64,000 nucleotides of DNA from Lachnospiraceae bacterium NC2004. Lineage in GTDB: Bacteria; Bacillota; Clostridia; Lachnospirales; Lachnospiraceae. The stretch covers positions 186,001 through 250,000 of the forward strand of contig JHXB01000001.1 in assembly GCA_000621905.1 (NCBI GenBank), written 5' to 3'. Shown one piece after another: positions 16,448 through 25,717 of this stretch. The notes under the pieces are model-generated. The model did not search any database. It worked only from the letters and a program-made list of their open reading frames with translations, and was not told the DNA's origin. Positions within the stretch are counted from its first letter, which is position 1; each line of letters begins with the position of its first letter. Both the position numbers and the translations under genes were made by a program.

Positions 16448-18040
16448 ATGAGTCAAAAACCAGTAGTATTAATGGTGCTCGATGGATATGGACTTTCAGA
16501 CGAGCATGAGAATAACGCCATTTACATGGCTAAGACACCTGTTATGGATAAGCTTATGGCACAGTATCCATTTGCCAAAGGTTATGCATCAGGACTTGCT
16601 GTAGGTCTTCCTGACGGACAGATGGGTAACTCTGAGGTAGGTCATATGAATATCGGTTCAGGCCGTATCATTTACCAGGATCTTACTCTTATTACCAAGT
16701 TTATTGAAGATGGCGTATTCTTCGAGAATGAAGAGCTTCTTCGCGCAATCGATAACTGTAAGAAGAACAACTCAGACCTTCACATTTGGGGACTTCTTTC
16801 AGACGGTGGTGTTCATAGCCACAATACACATCTTTATGCAATTCTTGAGCTTTGCAAGAAGCAGAATTTTGAGAATGTTTATATTCATCCATTCTTCGAC
16901 GGAAGAGATACACCTCCTGCATCAGGTAAGGAATATCTTGAAGAGCTTATCGCTAAGGCTAATGAAATCGGAGTCGGTAAGGTTGCATCGCTTCACGGCC
17001 GTTACTATGCAATGGATAGAGATAACAACTGGGATCGTATCCAGAAGTCTTATGATGCACTTGTGCTCGGCGAGGGCAACAAGGCTACAGATCCTGTTGC
17101 AGCTATGCAGGCATCATACGATGCTGAGGTAACAGACGAGTTCGTTATTCCTACAGTTATTACCGACGAGGCAGGTAAGCCACTCGGAACTGTTAAGCCT
17201 AACGATTCAGTTATCTTCTTTAACTTCCGTCCTGATCGTGCAAGAGAGATTACTAAGGCATTTTGCCTCAGTGATGAGGATATCGCTGCTTCTGAGGGAG
17301 ATGCTGCTGATACCAAGTGCGTTAAGTTCCTTAAGAGAGCTAACGGATTTATGCCTATCACATATGTATGTTTCAAGGATTATGATGAGACAATCGGCAA
17401 CAAGTATGTTGCATTTAAGAAGCCTGAGATCAAGAATACATTTGGCGAGTATCTTGCTAAGAATGGTCTTCATCAGCTTCGTATCGCTGAGACAGAAAAG
17501 TATGCTCACGTAACATTCTTCTTCAACGGTGGACTTGAAGAGCCTAACAAGGGCGAGGATCGTACACTTGTTAACTCACCTAAGGTTGCTACATATGACC
17601 TTCAGCCTGAGATGAGCGCTCCTGAGGTAAGCGAGAAGCTTGATGCTGCTATTACTTCAGGTGAGTACGATGTAATCGTAATTAACTTCGCTAACCCTGA
17701 TATGGTTGGTCATACAGGTATTCTTGACGCGGCTATTAAGGCTGTTGAGAGAGTTGATGAGTGCGTAGGCGGAGCGTATGATGCTGTTATGAAGATGGAC
17801 GGCGTACTTTTCATTTGCGCAGACCACGGTAACGCTGAGCAGATGTGGAATAAGGAGACAAATGCTCCTCATACAGCACATACCACTAATCCGGTTCCAT
17901 TTATCCTTTGTAACTATGATGATTCATACACACTTAAGGAAGGCGGAAGACTTTGCGATATCGTTCCTACATTGTTACAGGTTATGGGATTGCCACAACC
18001 TGAGGAGATGACAGGAGAGAGTCTTCTTATCAAGAAATAA
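16448..18040 (+). CDS. gpmI: 2,3-bisphosphoglycerate-independent phosphoglycerate mutase
   Basis: 530 residues, typical length. Interconverts 3- and 2-phosphoglycerate in glycolysis, using two manganese ions and a phosphoserine intermediate. VLMVLDGYGLSD holds the first metal Asp; GQMGNSEVGHMNIGSGR holds the catalytic Ser; IHPFFDGRDTPPASG and LHGRYYAMDRD are substrate segments; NFANPDMVGHTG and CADHGNAEQMWN hold the remaining metal ligands. Start at the ATG at 16448 with AAGGAG at seven bases; the longer frame upstream lacks a site. Codon use is strongly biased, as expected for a highly expressed gene. It stands alone between a terminator and a family B repeat. Confidence 0.97.
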   Translation: MSQKPVVLMVLDGYGLSDEHENNAIYMAKTPVMDKLMAQYPFAKGYASGLAVGLPDGQMGNSEVGHMNIGSGRIIYQDLTLITKFIEDGVFFENEELLRAIDNCKKNNSDLHIWGLLSDGGVHSHNTHLYAILELCKKQNFENVYIHPFFDGRDTPPASGKEYLEELIAKANEIGVGKVASLHGRYYAMDRDNNWDRIQKSYDALVLGEGNKATDPVAAMQASYDAEVTDEFVIPTVITDEAGKPLGTVKPNDSVIFFNFRPDRAREITKAFCLSDEDIAASEGDAADTKCVKFLKRANGFMPITYVCFKDYDETIGNKYVAFKKPEIKNTFGEYLAKNGLHQLRIAETEKYAHVTFFFNGGLEEPNKGEDRTLVNSPKVATYDLQPEMSAPEVSEKLDAAITSGEYDVIVINFANPDMVGHTGILDAAIKAVERVDECVGGAYDAVMKMDGVLFICADHGNAEQMWNKETNAPHTAHTTNPVPFILCNYDDSYTLKEGGRLCDIVPTLLQVMGLPQPEEMTGESLLIKK

Positions 18041-18059
18041 TAACTAAGAATAATTATGC

Positions 18060-18096
18060 TAACTTACCAGTAGGGACAGGCCCCACTGGTAAGTTA
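18060..18096. repeat. Palindromic repeat, family B, copy 2
   Basis: TAACTTACCAGT and ACTGGTAAGTTA inverted around AGGGACAGGCCCC. Between gpmI and its terminator hairpin. Confidence 0.88.
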
Positions 18097-18108
18097 CTTA
18101 GCACTTTT

Positions 18109-18135
18109 AAGCTCTTGCGAAAGCAGGGGCTTTTT
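18109..18135 (+). terminator. Intrinsic terminator after gpmI
   Basis: AAGCTCTTGC, GAAA tetraloop, GCAGGGGCTT and a T-tract, with several G-T pairs in the stem. Confidence 0.75.
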
Positions 18136-18153
18136 ATTATAATTATGAGTAGA

Positions 18154-18189
18154 TTTGTAGCGCTTTTGTTGTGTTGAGGAGAGTATAAT
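18154..18189 (+). promoter_or_regulatory. LPF promoter 1 (direct repeats plus -10)
   Basis: TTTGTAGCG (18154-18162) and TTTGTTGTG (18165-18173), 11-bp period, then 10 bp and TATAAT (18184-18189). No good -35 box, so an activator probably binds the repeats. Confidence 0.8.
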
Positions 18190-18231
18190 TATAACAGCTA
18201 ATAGTCTGTTATTTGAACGGAGGATATTGTT

Positions 18232-21200
18232 ATGGAGCAGTTTAAGAAATTACATTCTAAATCAGGATTTATAGAGCAGATAGAAGATGTTAAAGCTTTT
18301 TTAACCGAGGGGATTAAGCAGTTTAATGAGCGTAATCCTAAATTTGCCGGGAAACCTATTGAAGAGCTTACAGAGCTTCTGTTTAACGGTGTCAGTGATA
18401 GTAATGCCTTGATGACACAGCTTAAAGAATATAATAGTGCTATCGTGAAGATGTATACGCCGACATATGGTAAATATCCGAATCTTAATGCTGATAAGTT
18501 GAATGCAATCAAGGTAAGCGCGACCAATTTAAAGGCTCAGATTGAAAATGTAAAGAAATTATATAAGGACAATCATTTGCTCTCTAAGAGTAAAGAAGCT
18601 ATGCTTAATAAGCTTCATGCTACTGTGGTTGGTGACCTTGAGGTTCTTAACCGTATAGAACTTAGAGGGCCTCTTACTTTGCCGCAGGCCGTTTATAAGT
18701 TTAGCGGTAAAGCGTATGAGATAGATTCCAATCCTGCCAATAACAAGGGAGTATCATTTTTCGAGTATTCCAAGATATATGCCGGCACGAGTAAGTCTGA
18801 GAAGGCGGTTGTTAAAGAGTATATGAACACTCCTGCCGATCAGCTTATGGCTAAGTATAAGGCTGAGATTGATAAAGATCCAAGAAAGTACGAGTATTCT
18901 ACGGTTAATTCTATTATCCCTGACGATGTATTATTTACAGGTGATGTAGAGAAGATTGACAATTATCTTAATTCAGAGGTAGCTAATAACCTTACCTATC
19001 CCGAGAGAAAGGTATTAGAGGCACATAAAAATGCTACTTTAAAGAGTGAAGAGATTAAGAATAAGCATGCTCACCAGTATAGAGACGACAAGCATTTTCC
19101 ATATGTTGATAATGGACATGATGTAGCAAGAATTAAGATTGATTTAGATAGTCACCAGACAAGTTCACAAGGTTGCTGGTCTTGTGCGGGTACTATGCTC
19201 TTAAAGAGTAAAGGAATCCCCGGTGTCACTCAGGAGATGATTAGAGCATTTCGACCTAAGTTGGAAGAAAATGCAATTCTTGACGGGGAATTTAAGAAAC
19301 AATATAACACAGATACTACCGGTAATGTAATGGATAAGGGAGATTCTATATTAGCATTTGCACCGGATTGCATGTTAAAAGAAGTACAGGTTGTTCCATA
19401 CGGTGAGGAGGCCGAGAAGGCAGGGTATACCTTAGAACAGTATATCAATAACACCACAGAATTTCTAAAAAAACAGATTAAACACGCAATTCTCGACGAT
19501 CATTCAGCCGTTGCCTTCTTAACTCCGGGACATTATATTACTGTTACAGGAATTGACGGTGATACGCTTGAGTATAAGGAGTCCAGTAAAGGCGCTAATC
19601 AGCCTGTTGAGCATACTTTTAAGATGTCACTTAAGGCGTTTGTCAAGAAGCAGTTTTTTAAGCAGAAGGCATACGAGCGTCTTCCGGTAACTATTAAGTG
19701 GTTAGCCGATATTAATATGTCAAATGATGGCAAGACGATATATGGAGTGCCTAGTGAATATGCCGGTGTAAATGAGGACGGAAGTATTATTCTTCCACCT
19801 GAGGATATACAGGCTGGAGCCAACGCTAATCTTTCCGTTACGAATCGCGACGGAATTGCTATTCAACGTTCCGGCGGTAAAGAGCAGTCGTTTGGTGGTG
19901 TGGAATTTACAGATGGAGGAATCTATAAGATTGAGCGTGTATATTTGCCTAAGAAGGTTGATTACGCTTATCTTAAGGAGAGAGCAGATCATAGAGAACC
20001 TGGCGAAACTGAGATGCTCATTAAAAATGATAAAGAATTCTTGGGCATTGATCGCAAGAATCCTAATAAAGCTGCAGGGATTGGCAATGGTGAGATTAAG
20101 ATTAATGAGATTAAGGTAAATGCGGCGCTAAATGTGGATTATTCTAAGCTTAGCAATATTTCTGGTGCCCTAAGTACTATGAAGAGTAACCTTAATGCTG
20201 TCACTCCTAAGTGGTTCTTTAAGAAGTCTGATGAGAGTATTACTATGGAGGAGAAGCTTGATTCATTTACAGATACTATCAGAGAACTTGAACTTATTGC
20301 AAAGACCGGAGCTGATCAAGAAGCCGGAGAGAAAAAGGCTAAGGAAGCAGATAAGAGTTTAGCAGAGCTTATCGCGTCTGTTGAAGCTTATCTTGATTTT
20401 AAGAATACTCAGATGCTTGATGATCCGACGAGGAGAAATGCAAGTGGTAAGAGTAAGGTTGAACAGCCAAGAATCAAGAATGCTATTGATATGCTTAATC
20501 AGCTTTATGTTATGAGAACAACTCTTAAAATGAAGAAACTTACTAATGATGAGAGGTTGGCTAATTATAAGGCAGAGGAGCAATTTAGAGAGAACGTTAT
20601 TAACGAATATAGGAATGCTTTGCTTTCTGATAAGAATCTTGATGTTACTCCTAAGATGATTCAGGAGGCTACATATAAGAATCAGACTAAGAATCTTAAT
20701 GCAGACCAGTTAAAGAAACTGGATCAATATGAAGCTTTGTTTGGAATGAGCCCGGACAATATGGCATTTGTGGGCTATAAGATAGCGGAGTATGTTCCTA
20801 AAGGAAGCAATAAGCCTATTTCTGAATTTAATAAGCTTAAGCAGATTACGAATACATTTAAAGCTATAGGATCGGACGATCCAATGGATCGATTATCCAA
20901 TAAGGATTTTACAGCGATAGCTTTGGCGGCGTCTATGAGCAGGGATGTATATAATAAGATGTCTCATAAAGTACCATACTACGAGTACCAATATCATTTC
21001 GTCAACGCTCTTAGTGCGAGCAATGACGGTGGGGCAATATCTGATTTGGATGTATGTGAATTGTCAAGACAGGAGGCTGCTAAAGCGCTTACTGAGTACA
21101 AGAATGGTAACAAGAAGCCGTTGGCACATCTTATAAAGGCAGGCTTAAGATCATTAGGAGATGGTTTTTATTATCATGAATTGCATTGGGATGTCAGCCT

Positions 21201-22464
21201 TTATTCAAGTGAAATGGGTAAGAGACTATATTCGATGTTAAAGAGAGATCCTGAGCTTTATAGCTTAGCTAAGAAAGATGGACTTGAGAATAGAGATATT
21301 CAAGCTATTCATATTAATGAAGTTATAGGTGATTCTGGCTCTAAAGCAAGCTATACATACAATGCTTGTGGTAAAAATTATCAATTAAATGAAAAGAATG
21401 ACAGATTTCCTCTTTATGACCCTAAGGATCAGGTGGAGATAAGAACCGACATGTTAATGGGCAGAATATTTAAGGATACCGAAAGCTGGCGTAAAGGGCA
21501 GATGGAGGATGAGTATGAGTACCAGGTTGCCATGATGCAAAGCGATATAGAGATTTATAAGTATGCCAATAAGCTTTCCGGTGAGATTTCTAAAGAACTT
21601 AAGACAGCATTTGAAGATGATCCGACTGTAACCGGCTGGCTTAGTGCATATCGTGGTCAAGTAAACGTTGCTTTAACATCTGCCGAGTTTCAAAGGGTTA
21701 GTTTGGTGGCTCAAAAAGTAGCTTTTGAGGCTGACGCCGGTGAAGCTAATGGATTAGACAAGGAAGACCCTAGATATATAGAGATTATTTCAAAGCGTAA
21801 TAACAAGTTTACACAAATGGCCCAAAAGGTTATGGCAGTCAAGAATGATTACATGAAGACAACTAGTACTGAGAACGATAAGCTTCTTGATAAGCTTAAT
21901 GAGCATATTAAGCCGATTAATAAAGAACTGAGTGATCTTGTTAAGAAGAGTCAGAATACTAAGCTTAACGAGGTTGAAGTGAAAAAGGTTGATGTGCTTA
22001 AGAAGAAGGTTGCTGCGCTTAACAAAGCCATTAATAGTCTTGAGAATTTCGGATATAGTATTTCGGTTAAGGCTGGTAATCTTGAGGAAAAGGTTGAGCA
22101 GAAATATAAACTTCAAGATCCTGAAATGTTGAAACTTGGCACAATTAGCGGTAAGCACGCTCTTCGAAAGAAGGTCAGAGACTATGTTGTAAAATATGGT
22201 ATCGACCAGCTTGACAGTAAGAAATTTATAATGGATGTTTACGAAAAATGGTCGCACAGAAATGTTATAGTATGGATTAAGGGTGATAAGCCTTTCCATG
22301 GGGATATCAGTGACATAAGTCTTCCTAAAAATGATTCATTTGTTGCCAGAAATGTTAAGGCGGATGAAGATAGAAGGGTAGAACACCGTGAGAAGAAGTT
22401 CGATATCGATAGAACGAATAAAGGTGGAGTAGCAGAGGCTAAGCATGGACCTAAGAAGAAATAA
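18232..22464 (+). CDS. LPF-1: large protein with papain-like cysteine peptidase core
   Basis: 1410 residues, no signal peptide or membrane helix, rich in Lys, Glu, Asp and Asn. GGAGG precedes the ATG. Residues about 300-455 carry a papain-fold (C39/AvrRpt2-like) peptidase signature: SSQGCWSCAGTMLLKSKGI with candidate nucleophile Cys315 (Cys318 alternative) and GHYITVTGIDGDTLEYKES with His434. A Gln precedes the Cys, as needed for the oxyanion hole. Near A952 it has the module ALTEYKNGNKKPLAHLI shared with LPF-2 and LPF-6. The C-terminal helices include DSKKFIMDVYEKW, similar to DRKSFFDVYKAN of LPF-3. The tail ends HGPKKK, as in the convergent LPF-0. The peptidase assignment is moderately sure; the substrate is unknown. 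Confidence 0.7.
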   Translation: MEQFKKLHSKSGFIEQIEDVKAFLTEGIKQFNERNPKFAGKPIEELTELLFNGVSDSNALMTQLKEYNSAIVKMYTPTYGKYPNLNADKLNAIKVSATNLKAQIENVKKLYKDNHLLSKSKEAMLNKLHATVVGDLEVLNRIELRGPLTLPQAVYKFSGKAYEIDSNPANNKGVSFFEYSKIYAGTSKSEKAVVKEYMNTPADQLMAKYKAEIDKDPRKYEYSTVNSIIPDDVLFTGDVEKIDNYLNSEVANNLTYPERKVLEAHKNATLKSEEIKNKHAHQYRDDKHFPYVDNGHDVARIKIDLDSHQTSSQGCWSCAGTMLLKSKGIPGVTQEMIRAFRPKLEENAILDGEFKKQYNTDTTGNVMDKGDSILAFAPDCMLKEVQVVPYGEEAEKAGYTLEQYINNTTEFLKKQIKHAILDDHSAVAFLTPGHYITVTGIDGDTLEYKESSKGANQPVEHTFKMSLKAFVKKQFFKQKAYERLPVTIKWLADINMSNDGKTIYGVPSEYAGVNEDGSIILPPEDIQAGANANLSVTNRDGIAIQRSGGKEQSFGGVEFTDGGIYKIERVYLPKKVDYAYLKERADHREPGETEMLIKNDKEFLGIDRKNPNKAAGIGNGEIKINEIKVNAALNVDYSKLSNISGALSTMKSNLNAVTPKWFFKKSDESITMEEKLDSFTDTIRELELIAKTGADQEAGEKKAKEADKSLAELIASVEAYLDFKNTQMLDDPTRRNASGKSKVEQPRIKNAIDMLNQLYVMRTTLKMKKLTNDERLANYKAEEQFRENVINEYRNALLSDKNLDVTPKMIQEATYKNQTKNLNADQLKKLDQYEALFGMSPDNMAFVGYKIAEYVPKGSNKPISEFNKLKQITNTFKAIGSDDPMDRLSNKDFTAIALAASMSRDVYNKMSHKVPYYEYQYHFVNALSASNDGGAISDLDVCELSRQEAAKALTEYKNGNKKPLAHLIKAGLRSLGDGFYYHELHWDVSLYSSEMGKRLYSMLKRDPELYSLAKKDGLENRDIQAIHINEVIGDSGSKASYTYNACGKNYQLNEKNDRFPLYDPKDQVEIRTDMLMGRIFKDTESWRKGQMEDEYEYQVAMMQSDIEIYKYANKLSGEISKELKTAFEDDPTVTGWLSAYRGQVNVALTSAEFQRVSLVAQKVAFEADAGEANGLDKEDPRYIEIISKRNNKFTQMAQKVMAVKNDYMKTTSTENDKLLDKLNEHIKPINKELSDLVKKSQNTKLNEVEVKKVDVLKKKVAALNKAINSLENFGYSISVKAGNLEEKVEQKYKLQDPEMLKLGTISGKHALRKKVRDYVVKYGIDQLDSKKFIMDVYEKWSHRNVIVWIKGDKPFHGDISDISLPKNDSFVARNVKADEDRRVEHREKKFDIDRTNKGGVAEAKHGPKKK

Positions 22465-22500
22465 AAAAGGGTTCCGGATAATAATCCGGAACCCTTTTTT
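22465..22500. terminator. Bidirectional intrinsic terminator
   Basis: AAAGGGTTCCGGAT, loop AATA, ATCCGGAACCCTTT, with A- and T-tracts. Serves LPF-1 and the convergent LPF-0. Confidence 0.92.
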
Positions 22501-22921
22501 ATTTCTTCTTAGGCCCTTCGTTACTTTTAGTCTGCTTTGGAGCAGCTTTAGTAGTTTTAGCTTTGCTTAATGCTTCTGATTTGCTGGCAAGCTTGCCAAG
22601 TGCTACCGTCCTTGAGTCGGTGGCTATGGACTTAAGGCTCTCAACTATGTCAGCAGGCTTTAAATTCTTAATTATCTTCTTGATGTAAGGATTGTATTCC
22701 TCGCCTTTTTCGTTGAGTACTTTAAGTTCACTACGCGGTATGGTAGTTCTAAGTAAAGTGTCATCATTTGTCTTAGTTTTTTTATTAACACATCTTTCTG
22801 ATAGGAGCAAATACTCTGCAATAATCATCTTACCTGCCTTGCCCAGCGGCAAGTTCATTTTGATATAATCGGTAAATTCGCCACAATGTCCTGTGGTAGC
22901 TTTTGATATTGCACCATACAT
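22499..22921 (-). CDS. LPF-0: small Lys-rich member of the large-protein group
   Basis: 140 residues. Start at the ATG at 22921 with AAAGGAG upstream; the ORF start at 22957 has no site. No signal peptide or membrane helix. The first 90 residues are a compact helical region (CGEFTDYIKMNLPLGKAGKM, then YIKKIIKNLKPADIVESLK); the rest is an Ala/Lys/Thr-rich tail ending GPKKK, the same five residues as LPF-1, which converges on it across one terminator. Its promoter has the same direct-repeat design as the large genes. No family recognised. Placing it in the group rests on promoter, tail and position, not on a clear shared domain. Confidence 0.72.
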   Translation of the reverse strand: MYGAISKATTGHCGEFTDYIKMNLPLGKAGKMIIAEYLLLSERCVNKKTKTNDDTLLRTTIPRSELKVLNEKGEEYNPYIKKIIKNLKPADIVESLKSIATDSRTVALGKLASKSEALSKAKTTKAAPKQTKSNEGPKKK

Positions 22922-22965
22922 ATTTATCTCTCCTTTGCTATCATAAAATAATATCAATTACATTA

Positions 22966-23001
22966 ATTGTATCATATATAGAGTGACAAAAGTGTAACAA
23001 A
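22966..23001 (-). promoter_or_regulatory. LPF promoter 0 (direct repeats plus -10)
   Basis: On the minus strand TTTGTTACA (23001-22993) and TTTGTCACT (22990-22982), 11-bp period, 10 bp, then TACAAT (22971-22966). Confidence 0.78.
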
Positions 23002-23004
23002 TGC

Positions 23005-23041
23005 TAACTTACCAGAGGGACCTGTCCCCACTGGTAAGTTA
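23005..23041. repeat. Palindromic repeat, family B, copy 3
   Basis: TAACTTACCAG and CTGGTAAGTTA inverted around AGGGACCTGTCCCCA. It abuts the LPF-0 promoter repeats. Confidence 0.87.
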
Positions 23042-23060
23042 CGAAAAAAATTTAGATAAT

Positions 23061-23089
23061 TTGCAACAGATTGCCCCCAACTGTATACT
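23061..23089 (+). promoter_or_regulatory. Promoter of the ECF sigma operon
   Basis: TTGCAA, 17 bases, TATACT. An ECF-type AAC element (GCAACAG) overlaps the -35, so self-activation is possible. Confidence 0.55.
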
Positions 23090-23125
23090 ATATATTTGAA
23101 AGGGTAAGAAAGTGAGGTGCTAAAC

Positions 23126-23674
23126 ATGAGTAAAGATGAGATTATCAGCCTCGTAAAAAAGGCTAAAAACAACGATCCACATGCATTTGCCCTGTTATAC
23201 GAATTGGTGTATGAGGATTTATATAAGATGGCGTTATACACATTAGGCAACACACATGATGCAGAAGACGTGGTAAGTGACACGGTACTTGATGCATATA
23301 AAGGTATAGCGTCTTTACGAGATGCGACAGCATTCCGTGGCTGGATATTTAAGATATTGAGCAACAAATGCAAGATGAAGATTGCAACATATGTGAAGAG
23401 CCGCGAGCACATGTCTGATGAAAATGTTGACGATATGGCATACGAGATTTCATCGGAGGAGAACATCGAGGAGGAGGTTCTCAATTCCGAACTGATAAAG
23501 AAAGCATTTGCTGCAATATCGTATGAAGAGAGATTGATAGTAACTATGGTTGTCTACGGCGGTTACGATAGCAAGGAGATAGCCAAACAGCTAAAGATCA
23601 ACCGAAATACGGTGAGATCTAAGTACAGCAGGGCGCTTGCTAAGATGCAGGATGCTTTAAACGGGAGGTGTTAA
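23126..23674 (+). CDS. ECF-type RNA polymerase sigma factor
   Basis: 182 residues, normal ECF length. Start at the ATG at 23126 after GAGGTG; a GTG nine bases upstream overlaps that site. Region 2 is ALLYELVYEDLYKMALYTLGNTHDAEDVVSDTVLDAY and region 4 is SYEERLIVTMVVYGGYDSKEIAKQLKINRNTVRSKYSRALAKM, the helix-turn-helix for the -35 element. It redirects RNA polymerase to an extracytoplasmic-stress regulon. The stop codon is one base from the start of the beta-propeller gene, so the partner is the likely signal-controlling protein in place of a classical ZAS-type anti-sigma. Confidence 0.92.
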   Translation: MSKDEIISLVKKAKNNDPHAFALLYELVYEDLYKMALYTLGNTHDAEDVVSDTVLDAYKGIASLRDATAFRGWIFKILSNKCKMKIATYVKSREHMSDENVDDMAYEISSEENIEEEVLNSELIKKAFAAISYEERLIVTMVVYGGYDSKEIAKQLKINRNTVRSKYSRALAKMQDALNGRC

Positions 23675-23675
23675 T

Positions 23676-25712
23676 ATGAACGAGAATAATAAAGATTTAG
23701 AACAAATGCTAAAGGGTGACGTTAAGATTCCTGATTCGCTTCGTCCTGAGAATATAGAGAAAATGCTTGAAAATGAAATTGTTAGTCCTGAGGTTGTTAC
23801 GATTAAGAAAAAGACGATATATAGGTTTGGTCTGGTTGCGGCAGCATTTGCCGTTGTTGTTGGCGGAACGATAACCATGAAAATGATGAGCGATAGATCA
23901 GGTGATTATACCGGTGCTCCATCGAATAATAGAACGGTAACCACTGATAAGGGTGATTCTAAGGTTGAGGAGGACTCTAAGGGCGTATCGTATAAGGAAA
24001 TGTACGATTACATTTGCCAAAATGTAAAGAGAGAGACGGCTATATCGGAGAAAAGTGAGAGAGCATTTTCTAATAATCTCGATATGGTTGTAGAAGATAG
24101 CGACAGCAAATCTTATACAATAGGTGCGTCTGATGCGACGGCTTCGGATTCTTATTCCACTACCAATGTAAGAACCAAGGGAATTGACGAGGCGGATGTG
24201 GTTAAGACCGACGGTAAGTACATATACGCGCTTAATTCTGATAAGGGGATAATTATCGTTTACGACACTAAGAGCGAAAAGAAGTGTGGAAGGCTTAATC
24301 TTGATAACAGTGAGTACAACAGATTTGAAATGTTTGTGGAAGACGGAAAACTTATCGTTATTGCCAATTCCGGATATTTGACACCATTTTATTATGGTTG
24401 TGGAGTAGACTATTACGACGATGTAAAAGGTGGCGTAGACTATGATTACAGAAGAGATGATATGCCTAAGACTACGGTTACAGTGTATGATGTGACAAAT
24501 GTAAGGCACATCGAGGAGATTGATTCCTACACCCAGGATGGATACTATACTGAGGCGCGTTTGAAAAATGGGGTTCTTTACACATTTTCTGATCACAGGA
24601 TAGGGAACTACTTTTACTATCTCGAAGATAACAAACATTTCTCGATTGATTGCGATGATTATGATGATTATATTCCTGAGATTAACGGTACGCTTGTTCC
24701 TGAGAAAGATCTTAGAATTCAGGATGGCGCCAACAAGAATAACTACACCGTTTTAAGCGCTTATTCACTTGATAAAATGCAGGTGACTGACGAGAAGGTT
24801 GTGCTTGGCGGAGGAAGCAATGTGTATATGAGTCATGAAAGCATTTATCTTATTGAAGAAGATTATGCGGATTCGAGCGCAAAGGTGTGCGTTACCAAGC
24901 TTTCTTACAACAAAGGCAGATTTGATATTACTGCAAATGCTAAACTTGATGGTTGTTTAGTTAACACAGAAGATGAGAATTTCGATGAGAACAACGGTTA
25001 TTTAAGAATGCTTTTGTCGGATTATGACAAGAATTATAACGAATATACAAGACTTGTGGTTCTTGACGATGAGTTAAATGTTACCGGAGAGATTGACAAA
25101 ATCGCTAAGCGTGAGTCGCTTAAGTCTGCAAGATATATCGGCGATCTTTGCTTCTTTGTAACTTACGAGAACACCGATCCGTTGTTTACGGCAGATTTGT
25201 CAGACCCTTATAATCCTGAGATTATCGGCAAGCTTAAGATACCTGGATTCTCTCAGTATTTGCATCCGTATGGAAATGATAAACTTCTTGGAATAGGATA
25301 TGATGATGATGGATGTCTTAAGTTATCGATGTTTGATATAAGCAATCCGAAAAATGTTAAAGAGCTTACGACCAAGGTATATAAGGAATATCAATATGCT
25401 CAGGTTTTAAACAATCCGAGAGCACTATACTTTGATGAGGAGAATAAGACATTTGGATTTGCTGCGCAGACGGATTATTTCTATAGAGGAAATGATGTCG
25501 ACAGTATGATAGTTGATTATCTGATATTTGACTATGACGGTGAGTTTAGCGTTAAGCATAAAAAGAATATTGCAAAGTTTGGTAATGATAATTATGATGA
25601 GGATGACTACGAAGACTATGATACAGCTCTTAACGATTCAAGAGCAGTGTATATCGACGACACAATCTACATCGTTAATTCTGACTTGGGAATCTATACT
25701 TTAGACAGATAA
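23676..25712 (+). CDS. Membrane-anchored beta-propeller protein, likely anti-sigma partner
   Basis: 678 residues. Cytosolic N-terminus of about 48 residues (DLEQMLKGDVKIPDSLRPENIEKMLE), one membrane helix about 49-70 (FGLVAAAFAVVVGG), then a long outside region. The segment TTNVRTKGIDEADVVKTDGKYIY is the hallmark of the secreted beta-propeller family PF09826, whose blades fill the rest. The N-terminal segment resembles those of clostridial sigma-linked anti-sigma proteins and probably holds the sigma factor at the membrane, while the propeller senses an outside signal. That role is inferred from the operon. GGAGGTG lies six bases before the ATG. Confidence 0.83.
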   Translation: MNENNKDLEQMLKGDVKIPDSLRPENIEKMLENEIVSPEVVTIKKKTIYRFGLVAAAFAVVVGGTITMKMMSDRSGDYTGAPSNNRTVTTDKGDSKVEEDSKGVSYKEMYDYICQNVKRETAISEKSERAFSNNLDMVVEDSDSKSYTIGASDATASDSYSTTNVRTKGIDEADVVKTDGKYIYALNSDKGIIIVYDTKSEKKCGRLNLDNSEYNRFEMFVEDGKLIVIANSGYLTPFYYGCGVDYYDDVKGGVDYDYRRDDMPKTTVTVYDVTNVRHIEEIDSYTQDGYYTEARLKNGVLYTFSDHRIGNYFYYLEDNKHFSIDCDDYDDYIPEINGTLVPEKDLRIQDGANKNNYTVLSAYSLDKMQVTDEKVVLGGGSNVYMSHESIYLIEEDYADSSAKVCVTKLSYNKGRFDITANAKLDGCLVNTEDENFDENNGYLRMLLSDYDKNYNEYTRLVVLDDELNVTGEIDKIAKRESLKSARYIGDLCFFVTYENTDPLFTADLSDPYNPEIIGKLKIPGFSQYLHPYGNDKLLGIGYDDDGCLKLSMFDISNPKNVKELTTKVYKEYQYAQVLNNPRALYFDEENKTFGFAAQTDYFYRGNDVDSMIVDYLIFDYDGEFSVKHKKNIAKFGNDNYDEDDYEDYDTALNDSRAVYIDDTIYIVNSDLGIYTLDR

Positions 25713-25717
25713 AAAGA

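Noticed and set aside
22966-23089. ECF-sigma control of the LPF promoters
   Set aside because: The sigma gene is next to LPF-0, but the LPF promoters carry housekeeping TATAAT boxes at fixed distance from direct repeats rather than an ECF -35/-10 pair.
23898-24638. Minus-strand ORF of 246 codons antisense to the beta-propeller gene
   Set aside because: The sense gene is clear from PF09826 signatures; the antisense frame lacks a start signal and domain.
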